NCBI GenBank assembly: GCA_963930775.1
Contig: OZ005705.1
Span: 4,836,001 to 4,900,000 of the forward strand
DNA from: Cliona cf. orientalis
Taxonomy: Eukaryota > Porifera > Demospongiae > Clionaida > Clionaidae
DNA: 64,000 nt
Direction of reading: 5' to 3'
Shown: positions 44,431-55,028 of the stretch, one piece after another
How the letters are laid out: every line of letters begins with the position of its first letter
Position numbering within the stretch: the first letter of the stretch is position 1
Position numbers and translations under genes: made by a program
Notes under the pieces: generated by a model
What the model was told of the DNA's origin: nothing
The model's database searches: none
Seen by the model: the letters and a program-made list of their open reading frames with translations, nothing else

Positions 44431-44496
44431 TGTCACTCGGGATACTGAGCATTACGCGCATGCGCGACCCGACAGTGTCTAACATGTGAAACCACT

Positions 44497-44571
44497 AATC
44501 CAGACCCCTCCCTTCCCCGCAGCGCTGGATGCAATACATCCAGCGCTGCGGGGAAGGGAGGGGTCTGGATT
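44497..44571. repeat. Perfect palindrome, 35-bp arms, between TRAF-A and GT1
   Basis: The left arm 44497-44531 (AATCCAGACCCCTCCCTTCC onward, with CGCAGCGCTGGATG at its inner end) is the exact reverse complement of 44537-44571, around the five-base loop CAATA. It lies 67 bp upstream of the TRAF-A start and 77 bp upstream of the GT1 start, so it is in the shared promoter. The matching interval before GT2 (about 54900-55028) lacks it. Confidence 0.92.
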
Positions 44572-44647
44572 CGAGACTACTGTAACCCTAGCCCTTAACC
44601 TGATGTACATACAAGGGCAAGTGAGCAGAATCTTGCAAAAATTATTA

Positions 44648-45715
44648 ATGATGATAACAACGAAACAAAAGATAGTCATTGGTGTTGTTTTGGTGATCTT
44701 GTTGATGGCTGTACTCTCACTGATCTGGAATGGCAGGGGGCGAAGTATTCAAGATGCTCTCAGTCAAGTCAAGTCAGCAAATTTAAAGAAACAGGTTGAG
44801 CTTATACCCAGCAGAGACAGAAAATTTTCAAGAATCATGTACATGATTCAAACCGAGAGTTGCCTGCCCAAACATCTCAACTCGGCCGATGGAGTTGGAG
44901 ACACAAACACTTGTCAGTGTGATGTCCTGGTACTCAGCTACAAACAGCAATGCAATGAGAAACCACCTGAACATATTGAGTATCTATTTAACCTGTCTGT
45001 TTCTTGGAATGTGGGACGAAACTTGCTGTTGGAAGTAGCTAAAAAGAGAGATCAAAAGTATTTATATTATACACTCATGGATGATGATGTCACTCTCAAG
45101 GTAGAGGGAACAAAGCCACAAAATCCCTGGAGGCTGTTTGAGAATTTCCTCAGAGAATTAGAACCAGCACTTGCATCGATACGATTAGCAAATACGTGGA
45201 TATGCGATTTCAAGGCTATGTACAAGTCGAGAAAGAACCGTGGATGTATATTAAACTTTAACAATGTTGACAATATCCCCACTCCGTTCTATGATCCTGC
45301 CATCAATGCATTTCATTATGAAGCGGTGGAGCACATCCTTCCCTACACTACCAGATATGATAACATATCTTGGTGGTGGTCTGGGTTTTATGCTGGAATC
45401 AAAAGTGAAATAATGTTCCCCGGGCAGGTGGTGGTACTTACCAAGCTGTTAGGAATCAACAATAAGGCTCGGCCCTATCCACGGAAATCTCTAGCGAATG
45501 ATGAAAATTGGCGTTCCATTGTAGATGTAGCTGGAGCTGATTTGCCTGAACAATATCGCAATGTAATGTTATTCAAGGAGTGGAGGACGCAAGGCCCAAT
45601 AGGGCATTTCTTAAAGTCATCCAGTCTCTGTTTACCGCCCCCACGGCCACATATGATGATAAAACCATTTGCATACCTTGAACAGAATATTGAACAGTTC
45701 TATGATTCTTTATAA
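44648..45715 (+). CDS. GT1: putative type II Golgi glycosyltransferase
   Basis: Single-exon gene of 355 residues. A short cytoplasmic start (MMITTKQK) precedes a signal-anchor helix (IVIGVVLVILLMAVLSLIW, about 9-27), a variable stem and a luminal domain. The domain has CQCDVLVLSYKQQC, WNVGRNLLLEVAKKRDQKY, an acidic DDD motif at 145-147 in YYTLMDDDVTL (the sort of metal/sugar-nucleotide site found in GT-A enzymes), and WWWSGFYAGIKSEIMFPGQ. I do not recognise the family, so donor and acceptor are unknown. The start is chosen because GT2 begins at the equivalent ATG; the frame is open further upstream through the palindrome. Divergent from TRAF-A. The C-terminal 80 percent is nearly identical in DNA to GT2. 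Confidence 0.75.
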   Translation: MMITTKQKIVIGVVLVILLMAVLSLIWNGRGRSIQDALSQVKSANLKKQVELIPSRDRKFSRIMYMIQTESCLPKHLNSADGVGDTNTCQCDVLVLSYKQQCNEKPPEHIEYLFNLSVSWNVGRNLLLEVAKKRDQKYLYYTLMDDDVTLKVEGTKPQNPWRLFENFLRELEPALASIRLANTWICDFKAMYKSRKNRGCILNFNNVDNIPTPFYDPAINAFHYEAVEHILPYTTRYDNISWWWSGFYAGIKSEIMFPGQVVVLTKLLGINNKARPYPRKSLANDENWRSIVDVAGADLPEQYRNVMLFKEWRTQGPIGHFLKSSSLCLPPPRPHMMIKPFAYLEQNIEQFYDSL

Positions 45716-46324
45716 TAATTTATGTACAACATTGTACAATGGATACATGAATAGCCTGGGGCTAATTCGAGCATGCACTCTACTTTACACTTGCTATAGA
45801 TTTACATTAAAAACTGGGAGGGCCTGGGGACGAGGCTATATATTCGCTTTGTAAGAGGCTGTTGATAATTTGCTGTTGAGTCACATATACCCTTATTAAT
45901 TTTATATTTGATGATGTATCCCAGTCTGTAGAAAAGTCAGTATCAAGGTTAGTATCCATGGACATTATACCCCTGACGTACCTTCAGCTGATGAAAGTTC
46001 ACTGTTGAATTAGCTCAGTGCATACGGTAAATCATGATAATAATAATGATTATTATATCACTCATAGCAAGTAGGTATAAATTATTATACTGATCAGAAT
46101 TTAACAATGACAGGGGCGGATCCAGAGCCTCCAATAAGGGGGGTGCTAAATTGAATATTTGCGCGCGAAGCACGCGCGAAATTTTGGCCACGCCCCCTTT
46201 TACGAAACCACACCCACTTTATTGCCGCGAAGCGAGGCAACAACCAGAAAATGTGGAGAAATCAGTGGAACTCGAGTTTTTGTCTCTGCAGACAGGTTTA
46301 TCAGTCAGATTTTATAGCTAAATG
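45716..46324. other. Intergenic, repeat remnants
   Basis: No gene seen. GGGGCGGATCCAGAGCC at about 46112 followed by AAGGGGGGTGC is the kind of terminal sequence common in DNA-transposon-derived repeats, and GGGGGGTGC recurs at about 46553. A GCCTGGGGACGAGGCTATA word at 45821 belongs to the TAGCCTCGT repeat described at 59.2 kb. Confidence 0.35.
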
Positions 46325-46536
46325 TACCGTATAGCGGGAAACTTTTGAGGGAGAAAACTTTCACGAATTTCGCGATTTTTCAGCCATCCGCGAAAGTTTT
46401 CTCCACGAACTTCTAGGCATGCCACACCCATTATGTGACCAGTTTTAACATTCCGCGAAAGTTTTTCTCCGCGAAACGCTCCTTTCCTACCAATCCGCGA
46501 AAGTTTTCTCCCTCGAAAATTTCCCGCTATACGGTA
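46325..46536. mobile_element. TACCGTA-end MITE family 2, copy at 46.3 kb
   Basis: TACCGTATAGCGGGAAACTT at the left and AAAATTTCCCGCTATACGGTA (last 20 bases mirrored) at the right. It shares the internal landmark GGCATGCCACACCCATTATG, in reverse, with the copy at 27.2 kb. Confidence 0.82.
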
Positions 46537-48300
46537 TGTTGTTATGGCTGAAGGGGGGTGCTTGAGCACCCCAAGCACCCCCCCGAATGACTCCTAGACT
46601 TACGATTAAATTCGCTGTTAGAATTTTGAGCTTCGTGTTATAGATATCAAATGCTGTAGAAGCAGTGTCAACAGAAATGTGAATTGCTGCAGCTGCAGTA
46701 TATTATTGCAAATATTTACAATATTGCTAGCTATTAAGCAGTCACTAATTACATGCACCTTAGTGGTTTGAACCTGCCATTGATTCCTGCAGCTCAGTTT
46801 AATTATTACACCAAAATGCAGTTTTGACTGGTTGTGACTGCATGCCTAATTATTTTTCTGCTGATATAATTGCGACCAAGACAGAGCACCTACATGCATA
46901 TGTGTATGTACACTCTATTTACGATAACAATAATAATACATGTACAACATCATAAATCTACACAAAATAAATGTACTGCTATACTAGCTATGATTAATTA
47001 TTATTTATTCATCAGAGTTTCAGAGTCATCACAATCGCCTTAGAGTGCTGCTGTGTGTGTGGGGGTTAGATTAATCATGGTGAGTATATAGTGTAGACCA
47101 GTATCATGCAGGCAGACAAGAATTACAAACGTAGTGGCACACAAATGCACACTCATGCAGAGGTGGCAGGAGGTTGCAACATATTATTATACTATAATTA
47201 TGGCACAGAGCGTGGGCCTAGCACCGTCGCTAGGCTAGTAAAGGCTTTCAGTTTTAGAACAGGTCCATTCATGTTCAGTGATTCACCATCCTACCTACTG
47301 GCTTGGTCATTGCCAAGCGTATGCAACAAATCGTATAGATAGTACATACACAAGTTTATTTACCTCGAAACTCAAAGTTTCTCCATGGTGAGCTTCACTG
47401 AACTTGACCACCTAGTTTCCCATACGTAGACTCTAAATGTAGTGCCTACTTCGCCTGTCCGTGTATCTAGGAGCGCCGTTCTTGGGTCGATTGCTTCGCT
47501 AGGACATCACCGTAGGCTTAAAAATTCTTAGTAGCTCTCGTTCATTAGCCGCTAAGGTGACCTTTGCGCGACCTCCAACAAACCCGCAGGTACGCTCGTT
47601 TGGCCTGCTAAAGTACGCGATTGCGCGAACGCGTCATAGCCTGCGATCGAATTTGTACTGGCCGTACGTGAAATACGGGACTTTCCCTCCGCGTTCCAGC
47701 ACTAAAACTCACATTTACTTGGATACGAAAGCGAAACTAAAAATTCCAATTGGAACATTATTCAAGATTTTCCTTCCTCTCTCTGTACATGTAAATTTAT
47801 CTCGTAAAACCCTTGCAATAAGTAGATAAGTTAATTATTTAATTACATTACATTACATTACTCATACGGAAATTCTTTTATCTTACGGTGTAACTACTTA
47901 GTGTTTAATTAACAAGGAGACCAGAACACTAAGCAGAAAAAAAATTGTCCGGAAACCTCCATATAATCGAGCTGGAAGCATAGTATAGCCATACAATGCA
48001 AGCAGGCAGCCTATACTTCAATTTTGATGAAATTGGGTAAAGGCCGTCAGGTTTATGTGCGCGCGTGGCCCCGCCCCTCACGTAGCGCGTGGGCGGAAAA
48101 CATTGCAAACACATGGCTTCCCTGTACAAACATGGGGAAACACTTAAAGTGTGATATCTTTAATTCTAAGGTGTGAATCAAAATTCCGCTTCCAAGAAAT
48201 TTCCAGGTGCGATCCATTCTGCGTGCTCATATCAATAGTTTGTCGTGAATGGCTTCCCAGAGTCTCAAACATTATTTAACTACATTAAATTCTTTTTTTT
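46537..48300. other. Non-coding stretch
   Basis: AT-rich DNA up to about 47450, then a more CpG-rich patch (about 47460-47720) holding a 90-codon frame at 47557-47829 without recognisable domains. A short TTACA microsatellite is at about 47842-47860, and GGGTAAAGGCCGTC at 48033 is a fragment of a dispersed repeat. No supported gene. Confidence 0.35.
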
Positions 48301-48950
48301 CAAGCTAAACCACAACCTAAGATAAAAGAATTTTATCAAGCAGTAATTAGTTAACAGTATGTCACCATTTTCTATCATACATGTCTGCTACAATAGGTCA
48401 GGTATGTGGTAAGGTAGAAAATCTCAAGTTGTAAACATTGATTACTATAATGTCATAATACTAATGTGTAACATATCTGAGAGTGACTTGGGGCTTGTAT
48501 ATGTAATCATCCCCTAGTCTAGATCCAACATAAGGAGCATTGCCCATAGAATGTTGTTGGTGTATGTAGACTGCCTTCCTAGCATCACTGGCAGTGAAAA
48601 AAAAGATGGAAAAAATTGGCCCCAGGTGGGATTCGAACCAGTGCACGCATTTGACACTGGTTGGCAGACACTGAGCTTAACCATTGCACCATCTGGACAG
48701 TAGTCATTTCCTTCATACTTTAGTGGTCAGAAACTACTACGACTCGTATTTCAAAACTGAAAGTGAAAATCAAAAATCTGAGACGATTCAATTATTATTT
48801 TTGATCCACTCTACATGCTGATATAAAAATTATTGCACAATACCTTTTCCTGTGCTTCGAATGAATTATTTACATTACATTACATTACATTACATTACAT
48901 TAATTACATTACATTACACGCTCACATATTCTTTTATCTTAGGTTGTAAC
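48300..48950. repeat. Tandem duplication, unit 1 (about 650 bp)
   Basis: It begins CAAGCTAAACCACAACCTAA and ends in a (TTACA)n microsatellite at about 48869-48916. Unit 2 follows directly and matches almost base for base, including CTGGCAGTGAAAAAAAAGAT and GGTCAGAAACTACTACGAC. A tRNA-like SINE head lies at about 48618-48700 on the minus strand. Confidence 0.88.
48618..48700 (-). ncRNA. tRNA-like SINE head, copy 1
   Basis: The reverse complement has a Pol III box A (TGGTGCAATGGTTAAGCTCA) and box B (GGTTCGAATCCCACC) at tRNA spacing, with a long variable region. The arms pair poorly, so it reads as a tRNA-derived SINE promoter and not a functional tRNA. Confidence 0.6.
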
Positions 48951-49612
48951 AAGCTAAACCACAACCTAAGATAAAAGAATTTTATCAAGCAGTAATTAGT
49001 TAACGGTATGTCACCATTTTCTATCATACATGTCTGCTACAATAGGTCAGGTATGTGGTAAGGCAGAAAATCTCAAGTTGCAAACATTGATTACTATAAT
49101 GTCATAATACTCTAATGCGTAACATATCTGAGAGTGACTTGGGGCTTGTATACGTAATCATCCCCTAGTCTAGATCCAACATAAGGAGCATTGCCCATAG
49201 AATGTTGTTGGTGTATGTAGTCTGCCTTCCTAGCATCACTGGCAGTGAAAAAAAAGATGGAAAAAAATTGGCCCCGGGTGGGATTCGAACCAGTGCACGC
49301 ATTTGACACTGGTTGGCAGACACTGAGCTTAACCATTGCACCATCTGGACAGTAGTCATTTCCTTCATACTTTAGTGGTCAGAAACTACTACGACTCGTA
49401 TTTCAAAACTGAAAGTGAAAATCAAAAATCTGAGACGATTCAATTATTATTTTTGATCCACTCTACATGCTGATATAAAAATTATTGCACAATACCTTTT
49501 CCTGTGCTTCGAATGAATTATTTACATTACATTACATTACATTACATTACATTAATTACATTACATTACATGCTCACATATTCTTTTATCTTAGGTTGTA
49601 ATTTCTACTTAG
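48951..49612. repeat. Tandem duplication, unit 2
   Basis: Direct copy of 48300-48950 at an offset of about 648 bp with only scattered substitutions, ending in the same (TTACA)n array at about 49522-49570. It includes the second tRNA-like head at about 49270-49352. Confidence 0.88.
49270..49352 (-). ncRNA. tRNA-like SINE head, copy 2
   Basis: Same sequence as the head in unit 1, apart from a CCCGGGTGG versus CCCAGGTGG change next to box B. Duplicated together with its flanks, so this copy arose by segmental duplication, not by new retrotransposition. Confidence 0.55.
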
Positions 49613-49916
49613 TGTAAAATTAAAGTGATCAAAGCATAGATGAAAGCTTCTTCAAAGCAAAACCACTTTGACGTCATCACTTCAAAGTGCCGACGGGACC
49701 GCGACTATTGTGTGGGCCAGGTTTTCTTATCGGTAGCCTAACCGCCGCCAATGAATTATTCATATCTCTATTTAGCCGAAATACGGTCCATGCAAAATTG
49801 TTGTAAATTTACAACAATTTGTGACCGAAAGGGATACACATGCACGCATGCACGGCACGGACAACTACACCGTAGTTAATCGAATACAACGCATGATCCA
49901 ATTTAACGAAATAAAC

Positions 49917-50530
49917 TAGTGTTAATGCAGGGCATTTGGGGGCGAGCCTGAGCGAGCGCCGAATTCTGTCAAAGTTCACGTGCAGGCGTGAATGTACACC
50001 TCCACGTAGTGCCTACTCTATGCCGTGTATGCCAACAGTTAGCCTCGTCCCCAGGTCTCTCTCAGTGCGTAGGGAGGGGCCGGGGATGAGGCTAGCCAAC
50101 AGTTAATCACTACGGGCCATAGTCTGGCCGCACAGCTGCCTCTTTATAGCCGCAGTCTCAGTTATTGTCTATCTTGATCGCCTTCTTAACCGCTCCTTGC
50201 GCGGTTGAGCTGACTATGATTGACGACGAGCTCTGTCCTCCTTTGCAGCCTTACTTTTCTCTTGGTTCAACATTCATGGCGATACTGTACTGAAAGCACC
50301 AGTGTAAATCTGCAATTCGCTAAATTAGAACAGCGTATATACGGCCTGTGGCCCAAGAATGAGAATGCGCAATGGATTATTTCGCGCTTATGTCCATAGA
50401 GCCATGCTGGGGATATAATTTCGCGTGACCGACGTACCATAATATATACATACATTATATATAGACACCGAACATTGAAGAACCAACAACCGTTTATGTA
50501 GGGCTCGCTCAGGCTCGCCCCAATTAGCAT
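49917..50530. repeat. GGGGCGAGCCTGAGCGAGC repeat, unit 1
   Basis: It starts GCAGGGCATTTGGGGGCGAG and ends with the inverted AGGGCTCGCTCAGGCTCGCC. Internal landmarks (GACGAGCTCTGTCCTCC, AATTTCGCGTGACCGACG) recur in units 2 and 3. Confidence 0.75.
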
Positions 50531-50551
50531 TCTACGAAATCTCATAACGTT

Positions 50552-51272
50552 TATACTAGTGTCATGCAGGGCCTGTTTGGGGCGAGCCTGAGCTGAGCCT
50601 CTGAATGTCTAGCTGAGCTGCGACTAGAAAACTTTAATAAAGCCATAGCACGATTAGCCTCGTACCCGGTACCCAGGCCCTGGGTAGCTACGAGGCTATA
50701 GCACGATAGATCTTGAAGACCACTGATACAGATCCAAGCAAACAATGACAGACAGTCTCATAGTGCCGTGTAGGCCTGTAGGTCTACAGCTGTATGATAG
50801 ACTATTCCCCTCCATCCTACAGTGCCGACTGGCAGTCAATACTGAAAAAAAAATTAATTGCCTCTGTTATCAGAGTCATCAGTGAGCATCACGTCTAGCC
50901 TATCTTTATCGCGTTCTTTAATACCTGATCCTTGCGCTGTTGAGCTGATAACGAGGCTCTGCCTCGCTCCCTCCTCCTTTGGAGCCTTCTACCATATTCT
51001 ACCTACGGCGCGGTACGCGTACGGTATAATATTATAGCTTGATCAATACAAGCACGAGTGTAAATTTGCAATTAGCTAAATCAGAACGACGTATATACGG
51101 CCCGTGTCTCAGGCATGAGAATGCGCAATAGAATGTTTCGCGTTTATGTCCGTAGAGATCACTGGGTATATAATTTCGCGTGACGGACGTACCATATATA
51201 ATATATAATACATAATATAAAATTCGCGCACGGCTGTACCGTTAATGTGGGGCTCGCTCAAGCTCGCCCCAA
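50552..51272. repeat. GGGGCGAGCCTGAGCGAGC repeat, unit 2
   Basis: It starts CATGCAGGGCCTGTTTGGGG and ends GGGGCTCGCTCAAGCTCGCC. It contains GATACAGATCCAAGCA and ATAATTTCGCGTGACGGACG. A TAGCCTCGT hairpin is nested at 50653-50698. Confidence 0.75.
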
Positions 51273-51374
51273 TTATATGGAGCGATTGACGACCTTACCA
51301 GAAAAACGCGTGTTTTTCAAAATTGAAATTATTTTTTTTCCATGCATAGTATTAGATTAAGCTTAGTATAACTA

Positions 51375-51790
51375 GTGACATGCAGGGCCTGTTTGGGGCG
51401 AGCCTGAGCGAGCATGAACTGGAGTGCTACAATTCGAATACTAAGTTTAAAAACATAGCACGGTAGACCCGGCACTGACACAGATCCAAGCATACCAAGA
51501 GAGTCATAGCTGCCGTGTGCCTGCCCTATAGCCCCCTCCAAGTAGTAGTATCTATTCTGTGTGCCAACAGTCTGGCAACTGAGTAGACAGCTGCATCACT
51601 GCCTGTGTTGTACAGTCTCAGTGAGCTATCTCAATTGCCTTCTTAGCCGCTCCTCGCACTGACTGGGATGGACGTCGAGCTCTGTCCTCCCTTGCAGCCA
51701 TGCTGGGCATAAATTTCACGTGACATACGGACAGACGTACCATACGTATATATAGCGAACATTGAGGAACCGTTTATGTGGGGCTCGCCT
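51375..51790. repeat. GGGGCGAGCCTGAGCGAGC repeat, unit 3 (shorter)
   Basis: Same start as unit 2 (CATGCAGGGCCTGTTTGGGG), containing GACACAGATCCAAGCATACC and GACGTCGAGCTCTGTCCTCC, and ending in GTGGGGCTCGCC. Isolated end fragments of the family occur at about 8078, 30011 and 39933. Confidence 0.7.
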
Positions 51791-52550
51791 AAAAGCTAAT
51801 GATACGCGCATGATTGCGTCATAACCACACACCAATAATCTAATTAGGATCTCTGTACAAACACGCGTTTTTCTGGTAAACGTCGTCACCTCTTAAAATG
51901 CTAATTTCAAGTACGTGATCTTGAGCATCAGTATTATCGGCTTCCAAAATACCGACACTTTACCCACTTCATTCCTCCTAGCCTGAGCCTGAATTAACCT
52001 GGATTCTGCTAATATTATATAAAAAAATTAATATGTACTGATAATATCAGTGCACAGCCACACTTAATTTCCCCATGCAAATTAAGCTTAGTCTCACACT
52101 TCAATTTTCTCGGAGATTGAAGGGTGTGGCTTGCGAGACTAAAGAATATGCTAACTACAATGTCATTTTCCAAAATGTATTATCAATCTGAGTATAAAAA
52201 TAATAATAAAACAGCCAGCTGTTCGATTAGGCCATATAAAATAACTTACTTGATTCTCATCCCCGTCCGTCCCAATTTTTACAGGCCGCCTCTATGAATT
52301 TTATTGCTATCGCGCGTGCGCAGTAGCGACCCTTTACCAAATATCTCGAAAATATGCTCCAGATACTGCTCTTTCTAGTGTCCTGATGAGTAAAAAATAA
52401 AAATAAAATGCCTCCTCCCGCCCCTATTTTTTGGAAAAAGGTGGATGAGAATCATGTAAGTTACTGCTCAAAGCAAGAAAAAACTCAGTACATATTATCA
52501 AGCACATAAAGATAATAATTATTATCAAACTCCACTTAACATTATCAAGA

Positions 52551-52974
52551 TACCGTATTACCTCTAATTTAACGGACACCAGCTAAATAATTATTTTGGC
52601 CAATGTCCGCTATAATTAGAGCACACGAAAATAGTTGGCGATCGAAGTGTCCGATGAATTAGAACACGCTTTCACGCATGCGCATTCGGTCAAATGGACG
52701 TGCGATCGAGCAGCTGCAGAGATTGAGTAAATGAGACGGTACCTGGAGCTCCCTGTTCATGGTGGGAAAGAGAACAACTCGCCTCCTTCATACACTGATA
52801 TGGGTATAGGTAGCGCGCTAGCCGAGCTGTCCGCATTAGAATTACGATGTCCGGATGATTAGAACAACAAAAATTCAAACTTCATTGACTGTCCGGTGTA
52901 ATTAGAGGTAAAAAATAATTCGAAATGGTGTCCGGATAATTAGAGATGTCCGTTAAATTAGAGACAATACGGTA
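52551..52974. mobile_element. TACCGTA-end MITE family 5
   Basis: TACCGTATTACCTCTAATTT AACGGACA at the left; TGTCCGTTAAATTAGAGACA ATACGGTA at the right. Its interior repeats the GTCCG / AATTAGA words. It is absent from the equivalent place in the sister block (about 56818), so it inserted after the duplication. Confidence 0.85.
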
Positions 52975-53092
52975 ATATTATTATTGTTATCAATTTCAAC
53001 ACTCAATAGACTATGGAGGGAGATACGCTTGGCCTATAGCTTATATAGCTATAACAAGGAAACGTTACTTTAGCTATTGAACTTCTAATATT

Positions 53093-54720
53093 CTATTTTG
53101 GGCCAGGAAAACTCGGTGAATTATTGTTTGTTTGGTTTCCAGTATTCGTGATAACACCTAGAAAAGGCCATGCTAGGTCGATGTCAAAGCTGCCCTTCAT
53201 AACATTAGCGAAGACTGATACATGGCTATTCTTTCCCTTTCCGATGCCATTCGCAAACACATTGAGGCACATCTTGTAGCCACCAGGGTGTGTATAGAAG
53301 GGCTTACTCATCCACTTCTTATTGGCTTGTTTGTAATAGCCAAATTCAAAGAGGTAGTAGTCAACAGGAGGAAAGACTGGGACACTTACAGTGGTAGCAG
53401 GTTGCCCTGCAGCTGCTCCTTGCTGTGAAACCTGGAGTTGAGACAGTTTCTGGTTGAGGCTCAGAATTAGTGTCTCGTGCGATTTCATGACATCCGAAAA
53501 GGACGTGATAGTGGATTGTAGTTTCTCAACTTCCTTCTCCTTGGCATCAAGCTTAGTTTTGTACTTGGCACACACACCAGCAAGGAGGTCCACGACTGGC
53601 CATGTTGTCTGCCAAATGATCAGCTGTCCTTGCGAGTGATTTGCACACTACAGCCTGCAAACTCAAACGAACATGACTCAACCTGTAGAGGACAGATGTC
53701 CTTAAGGTGAGCATTGAGGTTCTGCCATTCAATCATACCGATACCGCACATATTGGGGCATTGGAGAGGATACTTCGTACAGCGTTTGGAGTGCTTTGTC
53801 GCAACTTCAATCCATGTGTCTGAATAGCCACAGCGCACGCATGTGAATGGTCGCTTAGTGCATTCCTCGTTCATGTGGTTGAGAAGATCTTTGCGAGGTA
53901 TCTCCTCATTGCAAAGGCTACACATAACCTCAACATACTCGCAATCACCAGACGATGGATCCGAGTGACTCGCAGCATCCCCAATGGTTCCGATCTAGTC
54001 TCGTGACCCAGCCCCCTAAAACGCACACGAAAAAGGGGTCTGGTAACATTGTGTATAATGAGTTGTCCAAAACTCAAGAATGTGGCGCAACCAATCAGAT
54101 CGCTCCATTTGCAATCAAATCGCTATAATTATATATTCGCGTATTATAAACATATGTGTCTTTTTTCACTTGAGGTCGTGCTCCACCAGCACCGAAGATC
54201 TACTGATCTACTCGAGAAGTGTGTGCGGCAAAGACAACAAAACGATCCGAAGGACTGATGGCAAGCAAAAATAGAACAGTTCTGGACGCAAAAAGCTGAC
54301 TGTAGTTTCAATTTCAAACAAGAGACCGCTCGAACTCTGAAGATTTACTTCGAAAAGGTGAGTGATAGTGGCAACGAAACTATCGTAGAAATGATAGCGA
54401 TTGTAAAACAGGTCGTTTTGGCCAGCAAAAAGTAGACTAGTTTTTGAATTTAAAACGCGAAACTGCAAGCACGCAATTATTGTATTCCGCTGCGACAACT
54501 CGTACACAATGTTACCAGATCCCTTTTCGCGTACATTTAGGGGGCTGGGTCACAAGAAATCCACGTGCACCCCAGTTCAGCTACAGGGCTATAGCGCGCT
54601 AGTGGGCAATGGATCTCCTGAGTCCAGCTCACTGACCTTTCGCTGAATGGACTCAGGAGATCCAATTTGAGGAAAGTTGTAAAAGTAGCATCTTTGGAAA
54701 AAGGGCATGGAGATAGGCCT
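53093..54720 (-). pseudogene. Broken TRAF-like gene copy
   Basis: The fragments align closely to TRAF-like gene B: MATH start (YTHPGGYKMCLNVFANG, SFDIDLAWPFLGV), the coiled coil (LDAKEKEVEKLQSTITSFSD) and zf-TRAF fingers (CSLCNEEIPRKDLLNHM). The MATH domain stops early: after WPFLGV the frame runs into sequence matching the far 3' end of gene B, so about 200 bp (the end of MATH) is deleted. Near 53590-53640 a frameshift separates the coiled coil from the fingers. A TIR element (about 53996-54552) splits the finger region, and the RING part at about 54560-54720 is scrambled. No functional protein is expected. Confidence 0.85.
53996..54552. mobile_element. TIR element inserted in TRAF pseudogene
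   Basis: The ends GTGACCCAGCCCCCTAAAAC and TTTAGGGGGCTGGGTCAC are inverted repeats that extend, imperfectly, through GGTCTGGTAACATTGTGTA. In gene B the sequence reads straight through (CCCGATCCACGTGCACC), giving the empty site. The duplication at the target is only two or three bases (AT). Internal frames have no recognised domain. Confidence 0.82.
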
Positions 54721-54749
54721 ATACCTTTGATTTTCTCAAATTTTATTGA

Positions 54750-54930
54750 GCAGCCATCGGACGATCTGACATGCTCGATATGTGAGTCGCGTATCCTCCA
54801 GAGCTCGAGCTCGTCATCAAGACACAGCTATCCTTCGATCCCTCTCCAGCCTGAGGGTCTTTGCCATTGCCATTGGTAGTTTTTCCGCTGTCACTTGGTG
54901 ATATTATTGAGCATTACGCGCATGCGCGAC
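54750..54930. pseudogene. Scrambled fragment of TRAF-A 5' end beside GT2
   Basis: About 54745-54785 reads forward as IEQPSDDLTCSIC, a TRAF-A segment in plus orientation. At 54790-54930 the sequence matches the minus-strand TRAF-A start and promoter (CCTCCAGAGCTCGAGCTCGT, GCATTACGCGCATGCGCGAC). The two pieces are in opposite orientations, showing a local inversion. It is a relic of the TRAF-A/GT1 block from which GT2 derives. Confidence 0.75.
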
Positions 54931-55028
54931 AGTGTCTGACCCAACTCGCGAAACTCTCTGACTTTCAACCTCAAGATCACAAAGCGCTTCCTATCATAAT
55001 ACCCGGACGGCCAGAATAATATCGAAAA

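Larger units (their letters stand above)
51860..54720 (-). repeat. Duplicated TRAF block, degraded copy
   Basis: Matches 56305-58140 in the same orientation, from GTAAACGTCGTCACCTCTTA through the hairpin GATTGAAGGGTGTGGCTTG (52117) and the 3' flank of the TRAF gene (CAATAGACTATGGAGGGAGA) into the TRAF coding sequence. It is interrupted by a MITE at 52551-52974 and a TIR element at about 53996-54552. Confidence 0.8.

Noticed and set aside
44486-44647. N-terminal extension of GT1 through the palindrome
   Set aside because: GT2 starts at the equivalent of the ATG at 44648, and the extension would translate a hairpin that GT2 does not have.
47557-47829. A 90-codon frame in a CpG-rich patch
   Set aside because: No domain, no splice context and no second copy to compare; coding status cannot be supported.
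48869-49570. CRISPR-like array
   Set aside because: The repeats are five-base TTACA microsatellites plus one tandem duplication, with no unique spacers; the DNA is eukaryotic.
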